From Streptomyces albofaciens JCM 4342 (GTDB lineage: Bacteria > Actinomycetota > Actinomycetes > Streptomycetales > Streptomycetaceae), in assembly GCF_008634025.1 (NCBI RefSeq), contig NZ_PDCM01000001.1:1919501-1983500 (forward strand): a stretch of 64,000 nt of DNA, in the 5' to 3' direction. The notes under the pieces were generated by a model. It was not told the DNA's origin and made no database searches. It worked only from the letters and a program-made list of their open reading frames with translations. The first letter of the stretch is position 1; every line of letters starts with the position of its first letter. Shown piece by piece: positions 1 to 8,047 of this stretch. Both the position numbers and the translations under genes were made by a program.

Positions 1-352
1 CGGCGTACGAGCCGCCGCCGTTCGGGAACGCCGCGATCACCTGGCGGTACGAGGCGACCAGGACCGCGAGCAGCGCCGCGATGCCGAGCGTCACGGGGAG
101 GGTGAAACCCAGGCCGTACGCACCGGCGGTGGCCAGGACCAGGACGATCGACTCGGGCCCGTAGGCGACCGAGGCCATGGCGTCGAGGGAGAGGGCGGCG
201 AGGCCCTGCACGGAGGTCAGGCGGTGGCGGGCGTCCGGTTCAGGAGCCGGGGCGGGCGGGACCGCCCCCAGGGGGGTGTTGTGGCCGACGGCCCCGGTAT
301 CCGGTGGCTTCTGGCCTGCGGACCGGCCCGTGGCCTTCCACACCATCGACAT
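1..352 (-). CDS. APC-family amino acid permease, N-terminal part (runs off the window)
   Basis: Only the first ~117 codons are inside the window. After a ~45-residue hydrophilic N-terminus rich in Pro/Ala comes the segment RLTSVQGLAALSLDAMASV, then VAYGPESIVLVLATAGAYG and a hydrophobic helix, then VASYRQVIAAFPNGGGSY. This is the start of the Streptomyces APC permeases, whose first membrane helices bind the amino acid. The ATG at 352 is chosen because GGAGGT lies 10 nt before it. The gene reads leftward, away from a repeat-filled gap. Substrate cannot be told. Family assignment is firm; completeness of the gene is unknown. Confidence 0.85.
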   Translation of the reverse strand, partial: MSMVWKATGRSAGQKPPDTGAVGHNTPLGAVPPAPAPEPDARHRLTSVQGLAALSLDAMASVAYGPESIVLVLATAGAYGLGFTLPVTLGIAALLAVLVASYRQVIAAFPNGGGSYA

Positions 353-362
353 CTTTCGCCGT

Positions 363-368
363 ACCTCC
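363..368 (-). promoter_or_regulatory. Shine-Dalgarno of the permease
   Basis: GGAGGT on the minus strand, 10 nt before the ATG at 352. It fixes the start of the truncated permease. Confidence 0.7.
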
Positions 369-397
369 GTGCGCTGCGGGATGGGATCCCTGGTGGG

Positions 398-670
398 GTT
401 GGGAAACCCGGTCGGAAGGGGGACCCGTTCGGGGCGGGAATCCCGGTCGGGGCGGGAATCCCGTTCGGAGCGGGAAATCCGTTCGGAAGGGGAACCCTGG
501 CGATCGGGAAGAGCCCTCCGATGACCGGGAAGACAATCCCGATCACCGGAGCGAACTCCCCGATGACCGGAGCGACCCCCGATGACCGGAGCGAACTCCC
601 CGGTGATCGGGAACGAACCTCCCGGTCACCGGAGCGAACCCCCCCCGATGACCGGAGCAAGCCCCCCCCA
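398..670. repeat. Two abutting GC-rich minisatellites in a 611-bp gap
   Basis: The gap 353-963 has no convincing gene. At about 398-500 an ~18-bp unit of the type CCCGGTCGGGGCGGGAAT recurs about five times. From 520 a 19-23-bp unit of the type GATGACCGGAGCGAACTCCC recurs about seven times (520, 541, 562, 581, 602, 624, 646) with point differences. Open frames through it translate into periodic Pro/Gly/Arg strings and are not credible. Between 670 and 963 nothing else is recognisable. Confidence 0.75.
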
Positions 671-963
671 ACATCAGGGCCAGCCCAGCGTGAGTGCTGC
701 TGCGTGCGGGCGCGCCGGTTCTTGGCGTGGCCTTTGCGGATGGACCGGCCATCTTCACGGGTTCTTGATGCCCGGTGGGGACGGACCGACGCGGGTGGGT
801 GGGCCTGGCACCGGGTGGGCGGGGCACCGGGCGGCGACGTGGCCGGTACCGGTACGAACGCATGGCATGCGCCTCATCAGCACTGCGTAAAGGTTCGCCG
901 TACCGCCATCAGCACCGCATCAACATCCCCGCGAGCCGGGCACCGCGGTCCTAGCCTCACGGC

Positions 964-1626
964 ATGGGACGGCGAGGCGAACCCGGGGCCGGGTCCACGG
1001 CTCACGGCGAGGGCGGCGAAGACGACGAGGACGCCGGCGCGGACGCCGGCGCGTGGCGGGACCGGGAGGTGCGCGATGGACGGTACACGCGGGAGGGGTA
1101 CGCCCTTCCACCCCCGGTGTACGGCCCGACGGCGTACCGGGACCGCCGCTGGGCGCCCGAACTGCGCACGGCGGCCTGCGGAACGGCCGCGGTGCTCGCC
1201 ATCATGCTCGCCGTCGACCTGGCCGCGCACACCCTCGACCCGCTGCGCGCGGCCTCATGGACGGCCCTCGCGCTGGTGCTCTTCGCGGCGCTCTTCCCGG
1301 CACGGGTGACGGCCGGCGCGGACTGGCTCGCCGTACGCGGGCTGCTGTGCGAGCGGCGCGTCCGCACCGACCTGCTGGTCCTCGTGCACCGCAGCGACGG
1401 AATGGCGCCCCGGCTCGTCCTGCGCGACGTCCTGGACAACCGCGTGGAACTCGACCCCAAGGCCCTCACCGGCAACCCGGTCCTGTGGCACCTGCTGGAC
1501 ACGGGCGCCCGGCTCTCCCGCGAGCGGGGGCTGCTGCGCTCGGGCAGCGAGGTGCTGCGGACGCTGGGCGAGTGCATCGACGGGGAGGGGGCCCGGGAGA
1601 TTTTCGAGGCGTCGGGGCTGAGGTGA
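964..1626 (+). CDS. Small membrane protein of unknown function
   Basis: 220 residues. The first ~65 are charged and flexible (Asp/Glu/Gly/Arg). Two close hydrophobic stretches follow (about 75-90 and 97-115), then a ~100-residue cytosolic tail with GADWLAVRGLLCERRVRTD and a Leu/Arg-rich end. The layout, two helices followed by a compact beta-rich region, resembles bacterial PH-like membrane proteins, but I do not recognise a named family. Codon positions show the expected GC bias from about residue 40 onward, so the start at 964, which lacks a clear ribosome site, is uncertain. It converges with the SDR gene 25 bp downstream. Confidence 0.7.
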   Translation: MGRRGEPGAGSTAHGEGGEDDEDAGADAGAWRDREVRDGRYTREGYALPPPVYGPTAYRDRRWAPELRTAACGTAAVLAIMLAVDLAAHTLDPLRAASWTALALVLFAALFPARVTAGADWLAVRGLLCERRVRTDLLVLVHRSDGMAPRLVLRDVLDNRVELDPKALTGNPVLWHLLDTGARLSRERGLLRSGSEVLRTLGECIDGEGAREIFEASGLR

Positions 1627-1651
1627 CGGGGGGCGCGCCCGGCCTCTCGGC

Positions 1652-2593
1652 TCAGCCTCCCGCCCCACCACCGAACTCATACGTCACACCCGTAAGCTCC
1701 TCCGACGCCGCCCACAACCGCTCACCGGTCGCGTCGTCCGTGGTCCACGGGGCGCGGAACGACGACGCGGGCCCGCCGCGCAGGCCGCCGCGCGGGCCGA
1801 GGAACGCGTCCGGCTTCATGTGCGGGGCGGTGGCGGCGCACAGCGTGGGCAGCGCGCCGGACTCGGCGGGCTGCGCGACGATGCGGTTCATCAGCGTCAC
1901 GGCACGCTCGGCACGCGTACGGCCCTCCATCCGTACACCGGCGGTCTGGAGGTTGGTGTCGGCGTACCCCGGATGCGCGGCGACCGCCAGGACCTGCGAC
2001 CCGGCCCGCGCGAGGCGGCGCGACAGCTCGTGGGTGAAGAGCAGATTGGCGCTCTTGGAGCGGCCGTAGGCGATCCAGCGGTGATACCCGCGCTCGCTGT
2101 TCAGATCGCTCAGCTTCACATTGGCCAGCGCGTGGAAGCCGCTGGAGACGGTGACGACGCGCGCGCCGGGCGTGCCGAGCAGCTTGGGCAGGAGGAGGCC
2201 GGTGAGCGCGAAGTGACCGAGGTGGTTCGTCCCGAACTGCATCTCGAAGCCGTCGGCGGTACGGCGCTGCGGCAGCGCCATGACGCCGGCGTTGTTGACG
2301 AGAAGGTCCAGTCGGTCGCCGTCGAAGTCGTCGAGCCCGGCCGCGAAGGCCCGTACGGACTTCAGATCGGCCAGGTCCAGTTGCCGGAACTCGGCCTCGG
2401 CGGCGGGCACTTCGGACCGCAGCCGGGCGAGCGCCGTCTGGCCGCGCGACTCGTTGCGGCAGGCCAGCACGACCCGGGCACCGCGGCGGGCGAGCTCACG
2501 GGCGGTGACATAGCCGATACCGCTGTTGGCCCCGGTGACGACCGCCGAACGGCCCGTCTGATCGGGGATATGGCTCGTGTTCCAACGCGTCAC
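1652..2593 (-). CDS. Short-chain dehydrogenase/reductase, retinol-dehydrogenase-like
   Basis: 313 residues with a Rossmann fold. TGANSGIG (20-27) binds the nucleotide, NNAG follows at about 96, and the catalytic set is Ser in VVTVSSG and the YGRSK Tyr/Lys pair. The later HPGYADTNLQ and C-terminal EELTGVTYEFGG fit the long classical SDRs common in Streptomyces. It would oxidise or reduce an alcohol/ketone with NAD(P); the substrate is unknown. The GTG at 2593 is preferred because the protein then begins with the family-typical TRWNTSHIPDQTG and GGAG lies 10 nt upstream; upstream in-frame codons look non-coding. It lies downstream of nirD in the same direction, but the 185-bp gap suggests a separate transcript. 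Confidence 0.9.
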   Translation of the reverse strand: MTRWNTSHIPDQTGRSAVVTGANSGIGYVTARELARRGARVVLACRNESRGQTALARLRSEVPAAEAEFRQLDLADLKSVRAFAAGLDDFDGDRLDLLVNNAGVMALPQRRTADGFEMQFGTNHLGHFALTGLLLPKLLGTPGARVVTVSSGFHALANVKLSDLNSERGYHRWIAYGRSKSANLLFTHELSRRLARAGSQVLAVAAHPGYADTNLQTAGVRMEGRTRAERAVTLMNRIVAQPAESGALPTLCAATAPHMKPDAFLGPRGGLRGGPASSFRAPWTTDDATGERLWAASEELTGVTYEFGGGAGG

Positions 2594-2672
2594 GCCTGCT
2601 GCGCTCCTTCGTCGGGGCATCGGGGAGGGACCAGGGTACGCCTCGGCCGGACGGGATCGCGGTTGCCCGGAG

Positions 2673-2686
2673 TCCACATGTGTGGA
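2673..2686. promoter_or_regulatory. Inverted repeat upstream of the SDR, possible operator
   Basis: TCCACA-TG-TGTGGA, perfect 6-bp arms, about 80 bp before the SDR start and inside the nirD-SDR gap. No regulator is assigned. Confidence 0.35.
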
Positions 2687-2778
2687 TGAAGAGAGACGAA
2701 GAGAACCGCCACCCCCGGAGCCCCGGAAGCGCGTCAGCCGCTGTTCCGCATCGCGCCGGCCGCTGCCCCCGCGCCATC

Positions 2779-3129
2779 TCAGCCGATCTTCCGCACCCGG
2801 TAGACGGGCACCGATACCGCCGGGTCGTCCAGGCAGGTGCCCGTCTCCAGGTCGAAGCGCTGTTTGAGGAGGGGCGAGGCGACGAAGGGGCGGCCGTTCG
2901 CCGAGCCGGTCAGGCCGCGGGAGAGGACGTACGCGCCGGTGAAGGGGTCGCGGTTGTCGATGGCGTACGGGCGGCCTGTGCGGTCCAGGAACAGGGCCAC
3001 CTGGCCGCCGTCGGGGAGGAGAGCGGCGACGCCGCGGCCGGGGACGAGGGCGGACGGGTCGCATACCGGGAGCCATTCCCCGGCCTGGTGCTCTTCCGTG
3101 GGCGTGGGGAGTTCGATGGCGAGCGTCAT
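2779..3129 (-). CDS. nirD: Nitrite reductase small subunit NirD
   Basis: 116 residues, the usual NirD length. It is a Rieske-like beta-sandwich without the Cys/His iron ligands, as in assimilatory NirD. Diagnostic stretches are EWLPVCDPSALVPGRGVAAL, YAIDNRDPFTGAYVLSRG and the C-terminal half ending PVYRVRKIG. It partners NirB in NAD(P)H-dependent reduction of nitrite to ammonium in the cytosol. Its ATG overlaps the nirB stop as ATGA, so translation is probably coupled. Third and last gene of the nir operon. Confidence 0.95.
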   Translation of the reverse strand: MTLAIELPTPTEEHQAGEWLPVCDPSALVPGRGVAALLPDGGQVALFLDRTGRPYAIDNRDPFTGAYVLSRGLTGSANGRPFVASPLLKQRFDLETGTCLDDPAVSVPVYRVRKIG

Positions 3130-5765
3130 CGGGCGGCGGTTCCTTCCAGGGTGCGGGTGCCGGAGGTGGTCGGGGCGTCGGTCAGGGTGCGTACGGGGAG
3201 GGTCGGACCGGACAGGAGGGGGAGGTCCGGTTTGATCTGGTCGCGTTCGGGGACGAAGCGGACGGCCGGGTCGGGGGCCTCGGGGGCGTTGACGAAGGAG
3301 ACGAAGCGGGCGAGGCGGTCGGGGTCGGCGAGGGTGTCGGCCCATTCGTCGCGGTAGGCCGAGACATGCGCGGCCATCAGGGACTCCAGTTCGTCGCAGA
3401 GGCCGAGGGAGTCGTGGACGACCACGTCGCGTACGTGGTCGAGGCCGCCCTCGATGCGTTCCAGCCAGGCGGAGGTGCGCTCCAGGCGGTCGGCGGTGCG
3501 GATGTAGAACATCAGGAAGCGGTCGATGAGACGGATCAGTTCGGCGTCGGAGAGGTCCTGGGCCAGGAGGTCGGCGTGGCGCGGGGTGGCGCCGCCGTTG
3601 CCGCCGACGTAGAGGTTCCAGCCGTTGGAGGTGGCGATGACGCCGAAGTCCTTGCCGCGGGCCTCGGCGCACTCGCGTGCGCAGCCGGAGACGGCCGACT
3701 TGAGCTTGTGCGGCGAGCGCAGGCCCCGGTAGCGGAGTTCGAGGTCGATGGCCATGCGGACGGAGTCCTGGACGCCGTAGCGGCACCAGGTCTGCCCGAC
3801 GCACGACTTCACGGTGCGCAGGGCCTTGCCGTACGCGTGGCCGGACTCGAAGCCGGCGTCGACGAGGCGGGCCCAGATGCGCGGGAGCTGGTCGACGCGG
3901 GCGCCGAACAGGTCGATGCGCTGGCCGCCGGTGATCTTCGTGTAGAGGCCGAAGTCGCGGGCCACCTCGCCGATGACGATGAGTTTCTCGGGTGTGATCT
4001 CACCGCCGGGGATGCGCGGGACGACCGAGTACGAGCCGTTGCGCTGGAGGTTGGCGAGGAAGTGGTCGTTGGTGTCCTGGAGGGCCGACTGCTCGCCGTC
4101 CAGGACGTAGCCGTCGGCGCCGACCGTGGGGGCGAGCGAGGCGATGATCGAGGCCACCGTCGGCTTGCAGGTCTCGCAGCCGTCGCCGCCGCGCGCCTCC
4201 GCCCGGCCGTGGCCGTCCAGCAGTTCGGCGTACGAGGTGAGGCGGCGGGTGCGGACGATCTCGTACAGCTCGGCGCGGGTGTGCGGGAAGCAGCCGCACA
4301 GGCCCTTGTCGACCACCACGCCGCCGGCCGCCAGCTCGTCGTTGACGAGGGTGGTCAGCGCCTTGACGCAACTGCCGCAGCCGGTGCCCGCCTTGGTGCA
4401 CTTCTTGACCTCCGGCACGGTGGTGCAGGAGTGCTCGGAGACCGCGGCGCGGATGGTGCCCTTGGTGACGTTGTGGCAGTTGCAGATCACCGCGTCGTCG
4501 GGGAGCGCGGCGGGTCCGAGGGCGCCGGCGGGCGCGCCGGCGCCTGCGGGGAGCACGAGCTGTTCGGGGGCGACCGGCGGCACGGTGCCGGTGAGCGGGC
4601 GCAGCAGGCCGTACGACTCGGCGTCGCCGACCAGGATGCCGCCGAGCAGCGTGCCGTCCGTGCCGATGACCAGCTTCTTGTAGACGCCGGAGCGGGAGTC
4701 GGCGTACACGACGTCGAGGCAGCCGGGGGCGGCGCCGTGCGCGTCGCCGAAGGAGGCCACGTCCACGCCGAGGAGTTTGAGCTTGGTGGAGGTGTCGGCG
4801 CCGGTGAAGCCGGGGGCCTCGCGGTCCCCGGCGATCGTGGCCGCCGCCGTCTCCGCCATCTCGTAGCCGGGCGCCACCAGGCCGTAGACCTTGCCGTCGG
4901 CGGCCAGCGCGCACTCGCCGATCGCGTACACGGCGGGGTCGGCGGTACGGCACCGCTCGTCCACGACGACGCCGCCGCGCTCGCCCACCGCCAGCCCGCA
5001 GTCGCGGGCGAGCTGGTCGCGCGGGCGCACCCCCGCGGAGAAGATCACCAGGTCGGTGTCGACGCGCGAGCCGTCGGACAGTTCCATGGCCCGTACGGCA
5101 CCGTCCCCGCCCGCGACGATCTCCTTGCCGCCGACGCCCGTGTGGACGTCGATGCCCATCTCCTCGACCGTACGGCGCAGCGCGCTGCCGCCGCCCTCGT
5201 CGACCTGGACCGCCATCAGCCGCGGCTGGAACTCCACGATGTGGGCCCGCAGCCCGAGTCCCTTGAGGGCGCCGGCCGCCTCCAGGCCGAGCAGGCCGCC
5301 GCCGACGACCGTGCCGGTGCGGCAGTTCTTGGCGTACTCCTCGATGGCGAGCAGGTCCTCGACGGTCCGGTAGACGAAGCAGCCCGCGCTGTCCGCGCCC
5401 GGCACCGGCGGTACGAACGGGTACGAGCCGGTGGCCAGGACGAGCGTGTCGTACGCGACCGTCAGGCCGGAGCGGGCGGTGACGGTGCGCGCCGCGCGGT
5501 CGATGGCGGTGGCCGGGTCGCCGAGGTGCAGTTCGATGCCGTGCCGGGCCATGAAACCGGCGTCGGCCAGCGCCAGGTCGTCCGGGGCGCGGCCGGAGAA
5601 GTACGAGGTGAGCTGGACCCGGTCGTAGGCGGGGCGCGGCTCCTCGCACAGCACCACCACCCGGGCCCGTCCGGTCACTCCACGGTCGGCGAGGGCTTCG
5701 AGGAAGCGCTGGCCGACCATGCCGTGGCCGATGAGCACGAGGGTGGGAACGGTGGTCGCGGCCAT
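3126..5765 (-). CDS. nirB: Nitrite reductase (NAD(P)H) large subunit NirB
   Basis: 879 residues, full length. Order of parts: FAD/NAD domain (LVLIGHGMVGQRF at the N-terminus, LATGSYPF, second dinucleotide motif GGGLLGLEAAG); BFD-like [2Fe-2S] region at about 428-463 with CNCHNVTKGTI and CTKAGTGCGSC; ferredoxin-like half domains; and the siroheme-[4Fe-4S] site with CVGQTWC (about 655-661) and CARECAEARG (about 695-699), then SNGWNLYVGGNGG. It transfers six electrons to nitrite, giving ammonium. The preceding FAD gene ends 2 nt before its ATG and nirD overlaps its stop, so the three form one operon. It needs siroheme, for which the chelatase at 26.4 kb is a plausible supplier. Confidence 0.97.
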   Translation of the reverse strand: MAATTVPTLVLIGHGMVGQRFLEALADRGVTGRARVVVLCEEPRPAYDRVQLTSYFSGRAPDDLALADAGFMARHGIELHLGDPATAIDRAARTVTARSGLTVAYDTLVLATGSYPFVPPVPGADSAGCFVYRTVEDLLAIEEYAKNCRTGTVVGGGLLGLEAAGALKGLGLRAHIVEFQPRLMAVQVDEGGGSALRRTVEEMGIDVHTGVGGKEIVAGGDGAVRAMELSDGSRVDTDLVIFSAGVRPRDQLARDCGLAVGERGGVVVDERCRTADPAVYAIGECALAADGKVYGLVAPGYEMAETAAATIAGDREAPGFTGADTSTKLKLLGVDVASFGDAHGAAPGCLDVVYADSRSGVYKKLVIGTDGTLLGGILVGDAESYGLLRPLTGTVPPVAPEQLVLPAGAGAPAGALGPAALPDDAVICNCHNVTKGTIRAAVSEHSCTTVPEVKKCTKAGTGCGSCVKALTTLVNDELAAGGVVVDKGLCGCFPHTRAELYEIVRTRRLTSYAELLDGHGRAEARGGDGCETCKPTVASIIASLAPTVGADGYVLDGEQSALQDTNDHFLANLQRNGSYSVVPRIPGGEITPEKLIVIGEVARDFGLYTKITGGQRIDLFGARVDQLPRIWARLVDAGFESGHAYGKALRTVKSCVGQTWCRYGVQDSVRMAIDLELRYRGLRSPHKLKSAVSGCARECAEARGKDFGVIATSNGWNLYVGGNGGATPRHADLLAQDLSDAELIRLIDRFLMFYIRTADRLERTSAWLERIEGGLDHVRDVVVHDSLGLCDELESLMAAHVSAYRDEWADTLADPDRLARFVSFVNAPEAPDPAVRFVPERDQIKPDLPLLSGPTLPVRTLTDAPTTSGTRTLEGTAAR

Positions 5766-5767
5766 GG

Positions 5768-7078
5768 TCAGGAGCCTCCGTCGGTGCGGGAAGGGGTGGC
5801 GGTCTCGGTGGTGAGGAGGTGCAGGAGCGGGGCCGTCGGCGGGAGCGGGGCGTCGGCCTCCCAGGTACGGGCGAGGGTGCCGACGGCGCCCAGGTCGCCG
5901 AGCAGGATGCCGCCCACCAGCCGGTCACCGCGGACGATGACCTTGCGGTAGGCGCTGCGGGTGGCGTCGGACAGGTGGATCACGTCGTCGCCGGGGCGGG
6001 GGGAGGGGGTGCCGAAGGCGGCCAGGTCGAGGGGGGCTGTGGGCGCGGGCGCCGGACCGGGGCCCGTGCCGTGGCCGGTGAGGGTGAGGCGGGTGAGGGC
6101 GCGGGTGCCGCGGTAGCGGGTGGCCTCCGCCCCGAGGATCCGCGCCAGCTGGTCGGCCTGTTCGAGGGCGGCGCCCGCCAGGCCGTACACCAAGCCGTCG
6201 TGCTGCGCACAGTCGCCGATCGAGTGAATGCGGGGATCGGCGGTCCGCAGCTGGTCGTCCACGATGATGCCGCGGTCGACCGGCAGCCCGGCGGCGCGCG
6301 CGAGGCCGACGCGCGGCCGTACTCCGCAGGCCAGGACGACCAGGTCGGCCGTCGGCGCGTAACCGTCCGCGAGCTCCACACCGCGTACGGTCCCGTCCTC
6401 GACGCGCAGTCCGCGCACCCGGCACTCCGTATGGACCTCGACGCCCAGCGACTCCAGGTGCGCGCGCAGCAAGGCGGCTGCGCCCGCGTCCAGTTGACGT
6501 TCCATCAGGTGCTCGCCCTGCTGGGCGAGTAGGACCGGTACGCCGCGCTCGGCCAGCGCGCGGGCCGCCGAGACGCCGAGCAGCCCGCCGCCGATCACCA
6601 CGGCACGTGCGCCGGGCCGGTCCGCCGCCGCGGCGAGCGCCGTACAGTCGTCCAGCGTGCGGAACGGGTGGACGCCGCGCGGCAGGCCGCTGTCCGGCAG
6701 GCCGCCGTGACCGGGCGGGAAGAGGCCGCGCAGCGGCGGGAGCACGGGGTTGGAGCCGGTCGCGAGGACGAGCCGGTCGTACGGGACGGCCCGCCCGTCG
6801 TCGCACAGCACCGTACGGCGCTCCCGGTCGATCCGTACCGCCCGCACCCCGCCCAGCCACCGCACCGCGTCGTGCGGGGCGGGCAGGGTGATGACGTCCT
6901 GCGCGTACCGGCCGGCCAGTACGTCGGCGAGCAGGACGCGGTTGTACGGCGCGTGCGGCTCCTCACCGAGGACGGTGAGCGCCGGGCCGCCGTCGGCGGA
7001 CGCCCGGCCGAGGCGCTGCGCCAGCCGGGCCGCGGCCATGCCGCCGCCGATCACCACCACACGCTGTTGCGAGGTCAT
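5768..7078 (-). CDS. NirB-like FAD-dependent pyridine nucleotide oxidoreductase (first gene of nir operon)
   Basis: 436 residues. It matches only the flavin half of NirB: FAD motif VVVIGGGMAAARLAQ near the N-terminus, LATGSNPVLPP, NAD motif VVIGGGLLGVSAARAL, and the late FAD contact IHSIGDCAQHDGLVYGLA. No iron-sulfur or siroheme cysteines are present. It probably supplies or balances electrons for NirBD; Streptomyces nir loci commonly carry such a second NirB-like protein. It reads into nirB with a 2-nt gap and has the candidate GlnR box 23 bp before its ATG. The exact role is not established. Confidence 0.9.
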   Translation of the reverse strand: MTSQQRVVVIGGGMAAARLAQRLGRASADGGPALTVLGEEPHAPYNRVLLADVLAGRYAQDVITLPAPHDAVRWLGGVRAVRIDRERRTVLCDDGRAVPYDRLVLATGSNPVLPPLRGLFPPGHGGLPDSGLPRGVHPFRTLDDCTALAAAADRPGARAVVIGGGLLGVSAARALAERGVPVLLAQQGEHLMERQLDAGAAALLRAHLESLGVEVHTECRVRGLRVEDGTVRGVELADGYAPTADLVVLACGVRPRVGLARAAGLPVDRGIIVDDQLRTADPRIHSIGDCAQHDGLVYGLAGAALEQADQLARILGAEATRYRGTRALTRLTLTGHGTGPGPAPAPTAPLDLAAFGTPSPRPGDDVIHLSDATRSAYRKVIVRGDRLVGGILLGDLGAVGTLARTWEADAPLPPTAPLLHLLTTETATPSRTDGGS

Positions 7079-7101
7079 GTCCGCCAGCGTGCGGTCCGGC
7101 T

Positions 7102-7139
7102 GTTACCCGTCCGCATCTGCGCTGTTTCCCGTGGGGAAC
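7102..7139 (-). promoter_or_regulatory. Candidate GlnR box of the nir operon
   Basis: Read on the minus strand the site is GTTCC-N6-GAAAC-N6-GATGC-N6-GTAAC. This has the a-b-a-b layout and 6-nt spacing of the actinobacterial GlnR box (gTnAC-n6-GaAAC repeated). Two half-sites match well, two weakly. It ends 23 bp before the operon's ATG. nir genes are known GlnR targets in S. coelicolor; binding here is inferred. Confidence 0.65.
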
Positions 7140-7183
7140 GCTGACCTCAGCGTGGGGGAGGGCGGGGTGTGAGGGGTCCTGGT

Positions 7184-7290
7184 GCCGCGAGCCCTGGGGG
7201 TGGGGCCATGGCCGCGAACCCTGGGGTGGGAAGGGGGCTTGGCTGCGGGCCCTGAGGGTGGGAGGGGGCTTGGCTGCGGGCTTGGCCGCG
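7184..7290. repeat. Imperfect ~31-bp tandem repeat between nir operon and acetyltransferase
   Basis: Units resembling GGCCGCGAACCCTGGGGTGG followed by a G-rich stretch and CTTG recur about three times (clearest copies at about 7210-7240 and 7241-7271). Nothing else is visible in 7140-7300. Confidence 0.5.
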
Positions 7291-7300
7291 GGGGCGGCGG

Positions 7301-8047
7301 TCAGAGCGCGATGCTCGCCGGAGGCGACAGTTTCCAGAGGTGGCCCAGGGGGCTGAGGCCCAGGCGGGCGGCGACGTTCCGGGAGGAGCGGTTGGTGTCG
7401 GAGGTGCTGTAGAAGAGGTGGCGGCCGGTGGGGGCCTGGAGCCGGGACCAGGCGGCGGTGACGGTCGCGGCGTGGCCCCGGCCGCGGTGGCCGGGGCGGG
7501 TCCAGGTGCCGGCTTCCGCGCCGTGGTCGGTCCAGCAGGGCGTGTGGCAGATCGAGACGACCCGGGCCGGGTCGGCGGGGTCGAGGGCCATGGCCCACGG
7601 GCCGAGTTTCCCGTCGAGGAGGTCGTGCCATTCGTCCGTGCCCCAGTTGCCGGGATTGGCGGGGCGCAGGGCCGCGAGCGCGGCGGGGTCGCCGGTGTCG
7701 GAGGGGACGACGGGCGCGGTCGGGGTGAAGCGGAGGCGGTCCGGGTGGATGAGGTAGCTCGGGCCCGAGGTGATGTGTACGGGGCCGAGGGCCGATTCCA
7801 GCAGATGCTGGAGGCGGGGGAGGGCCGGGGGCGGTAAGCCCGGGCCCTCGGGGGCGGGCGCCTTGGCCACGGACGCCAGCAGGTCGGCGGCGAGCGCGTC
7901 CGGGAGGTGGGCGGCAGCCGCCGGCACCTGGTGGCGGCCGTCGGCCGATACGGCGATCACCATGTGGTTCGGGCCCCGGAAGCGGCCCCGCTCGTCCGTG
8001 GGCCAGATGACCTCTATCTCGGTCCTGAGCAGGTCGGCGACGCTCAC
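7301..8047 (-). CDS. GNAT-family N-acetyltransferase
   Basis: 248 residues. The N-terminal half (SVADLLRTEIEVIW, with MVIAVSADGRHQVP) has no recognised function. The C-terminal half carries the acetyl-CoA loop in GHRGRGHAATVTAAW and the following strand and helix (LFYSTSDTNRSSRNVAARLG) typical of GNATs, so it should transfer an acetyl group to an unknown amine. The GTG at 8047 overlaps the stop of the TetR gene as GTGA; this coupling and the good codon bias decide the start over longer in-frame options, which translate the TetR tail repeats in another frame. Likely co-transcribed with, and controlled by, the TetR protein. Confidence 0.85.
   Translation of the reverse strand: MSVADLLRTEIEVIWPTDERGRFRGPNHMVIAVSADGRHQVPAAAAHLPDALAADLLASVAKAPAPEGPGLPPPALPRLQHLLESALGPVHITSGPSYLIHPDRLRFTPTAPVVPSDTGDPAALAALRPANPGNWGTDEWHDLLDGKLGPWAMALDPADPARVVSICHTPCWTDHGAEAGTWTRPGHRGRGHAATVTAAWSRLQAPTGRHLFYSTSDTNRSSRNVAARLGLSPLGHLWKLSPPASIAL

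Noticed and set aside
224..1309. 361-residue frame across the first gap
   Set aside because: Translates the minisatellite and then the wrong frame of the membrane-protein gene.
3366..5951. 861-residue frame antisense to nirB
   Set aside because: Ala/Gly/Val/Arg-rich shadow of a strongly biased coding strand; no domain and no ribosome site.
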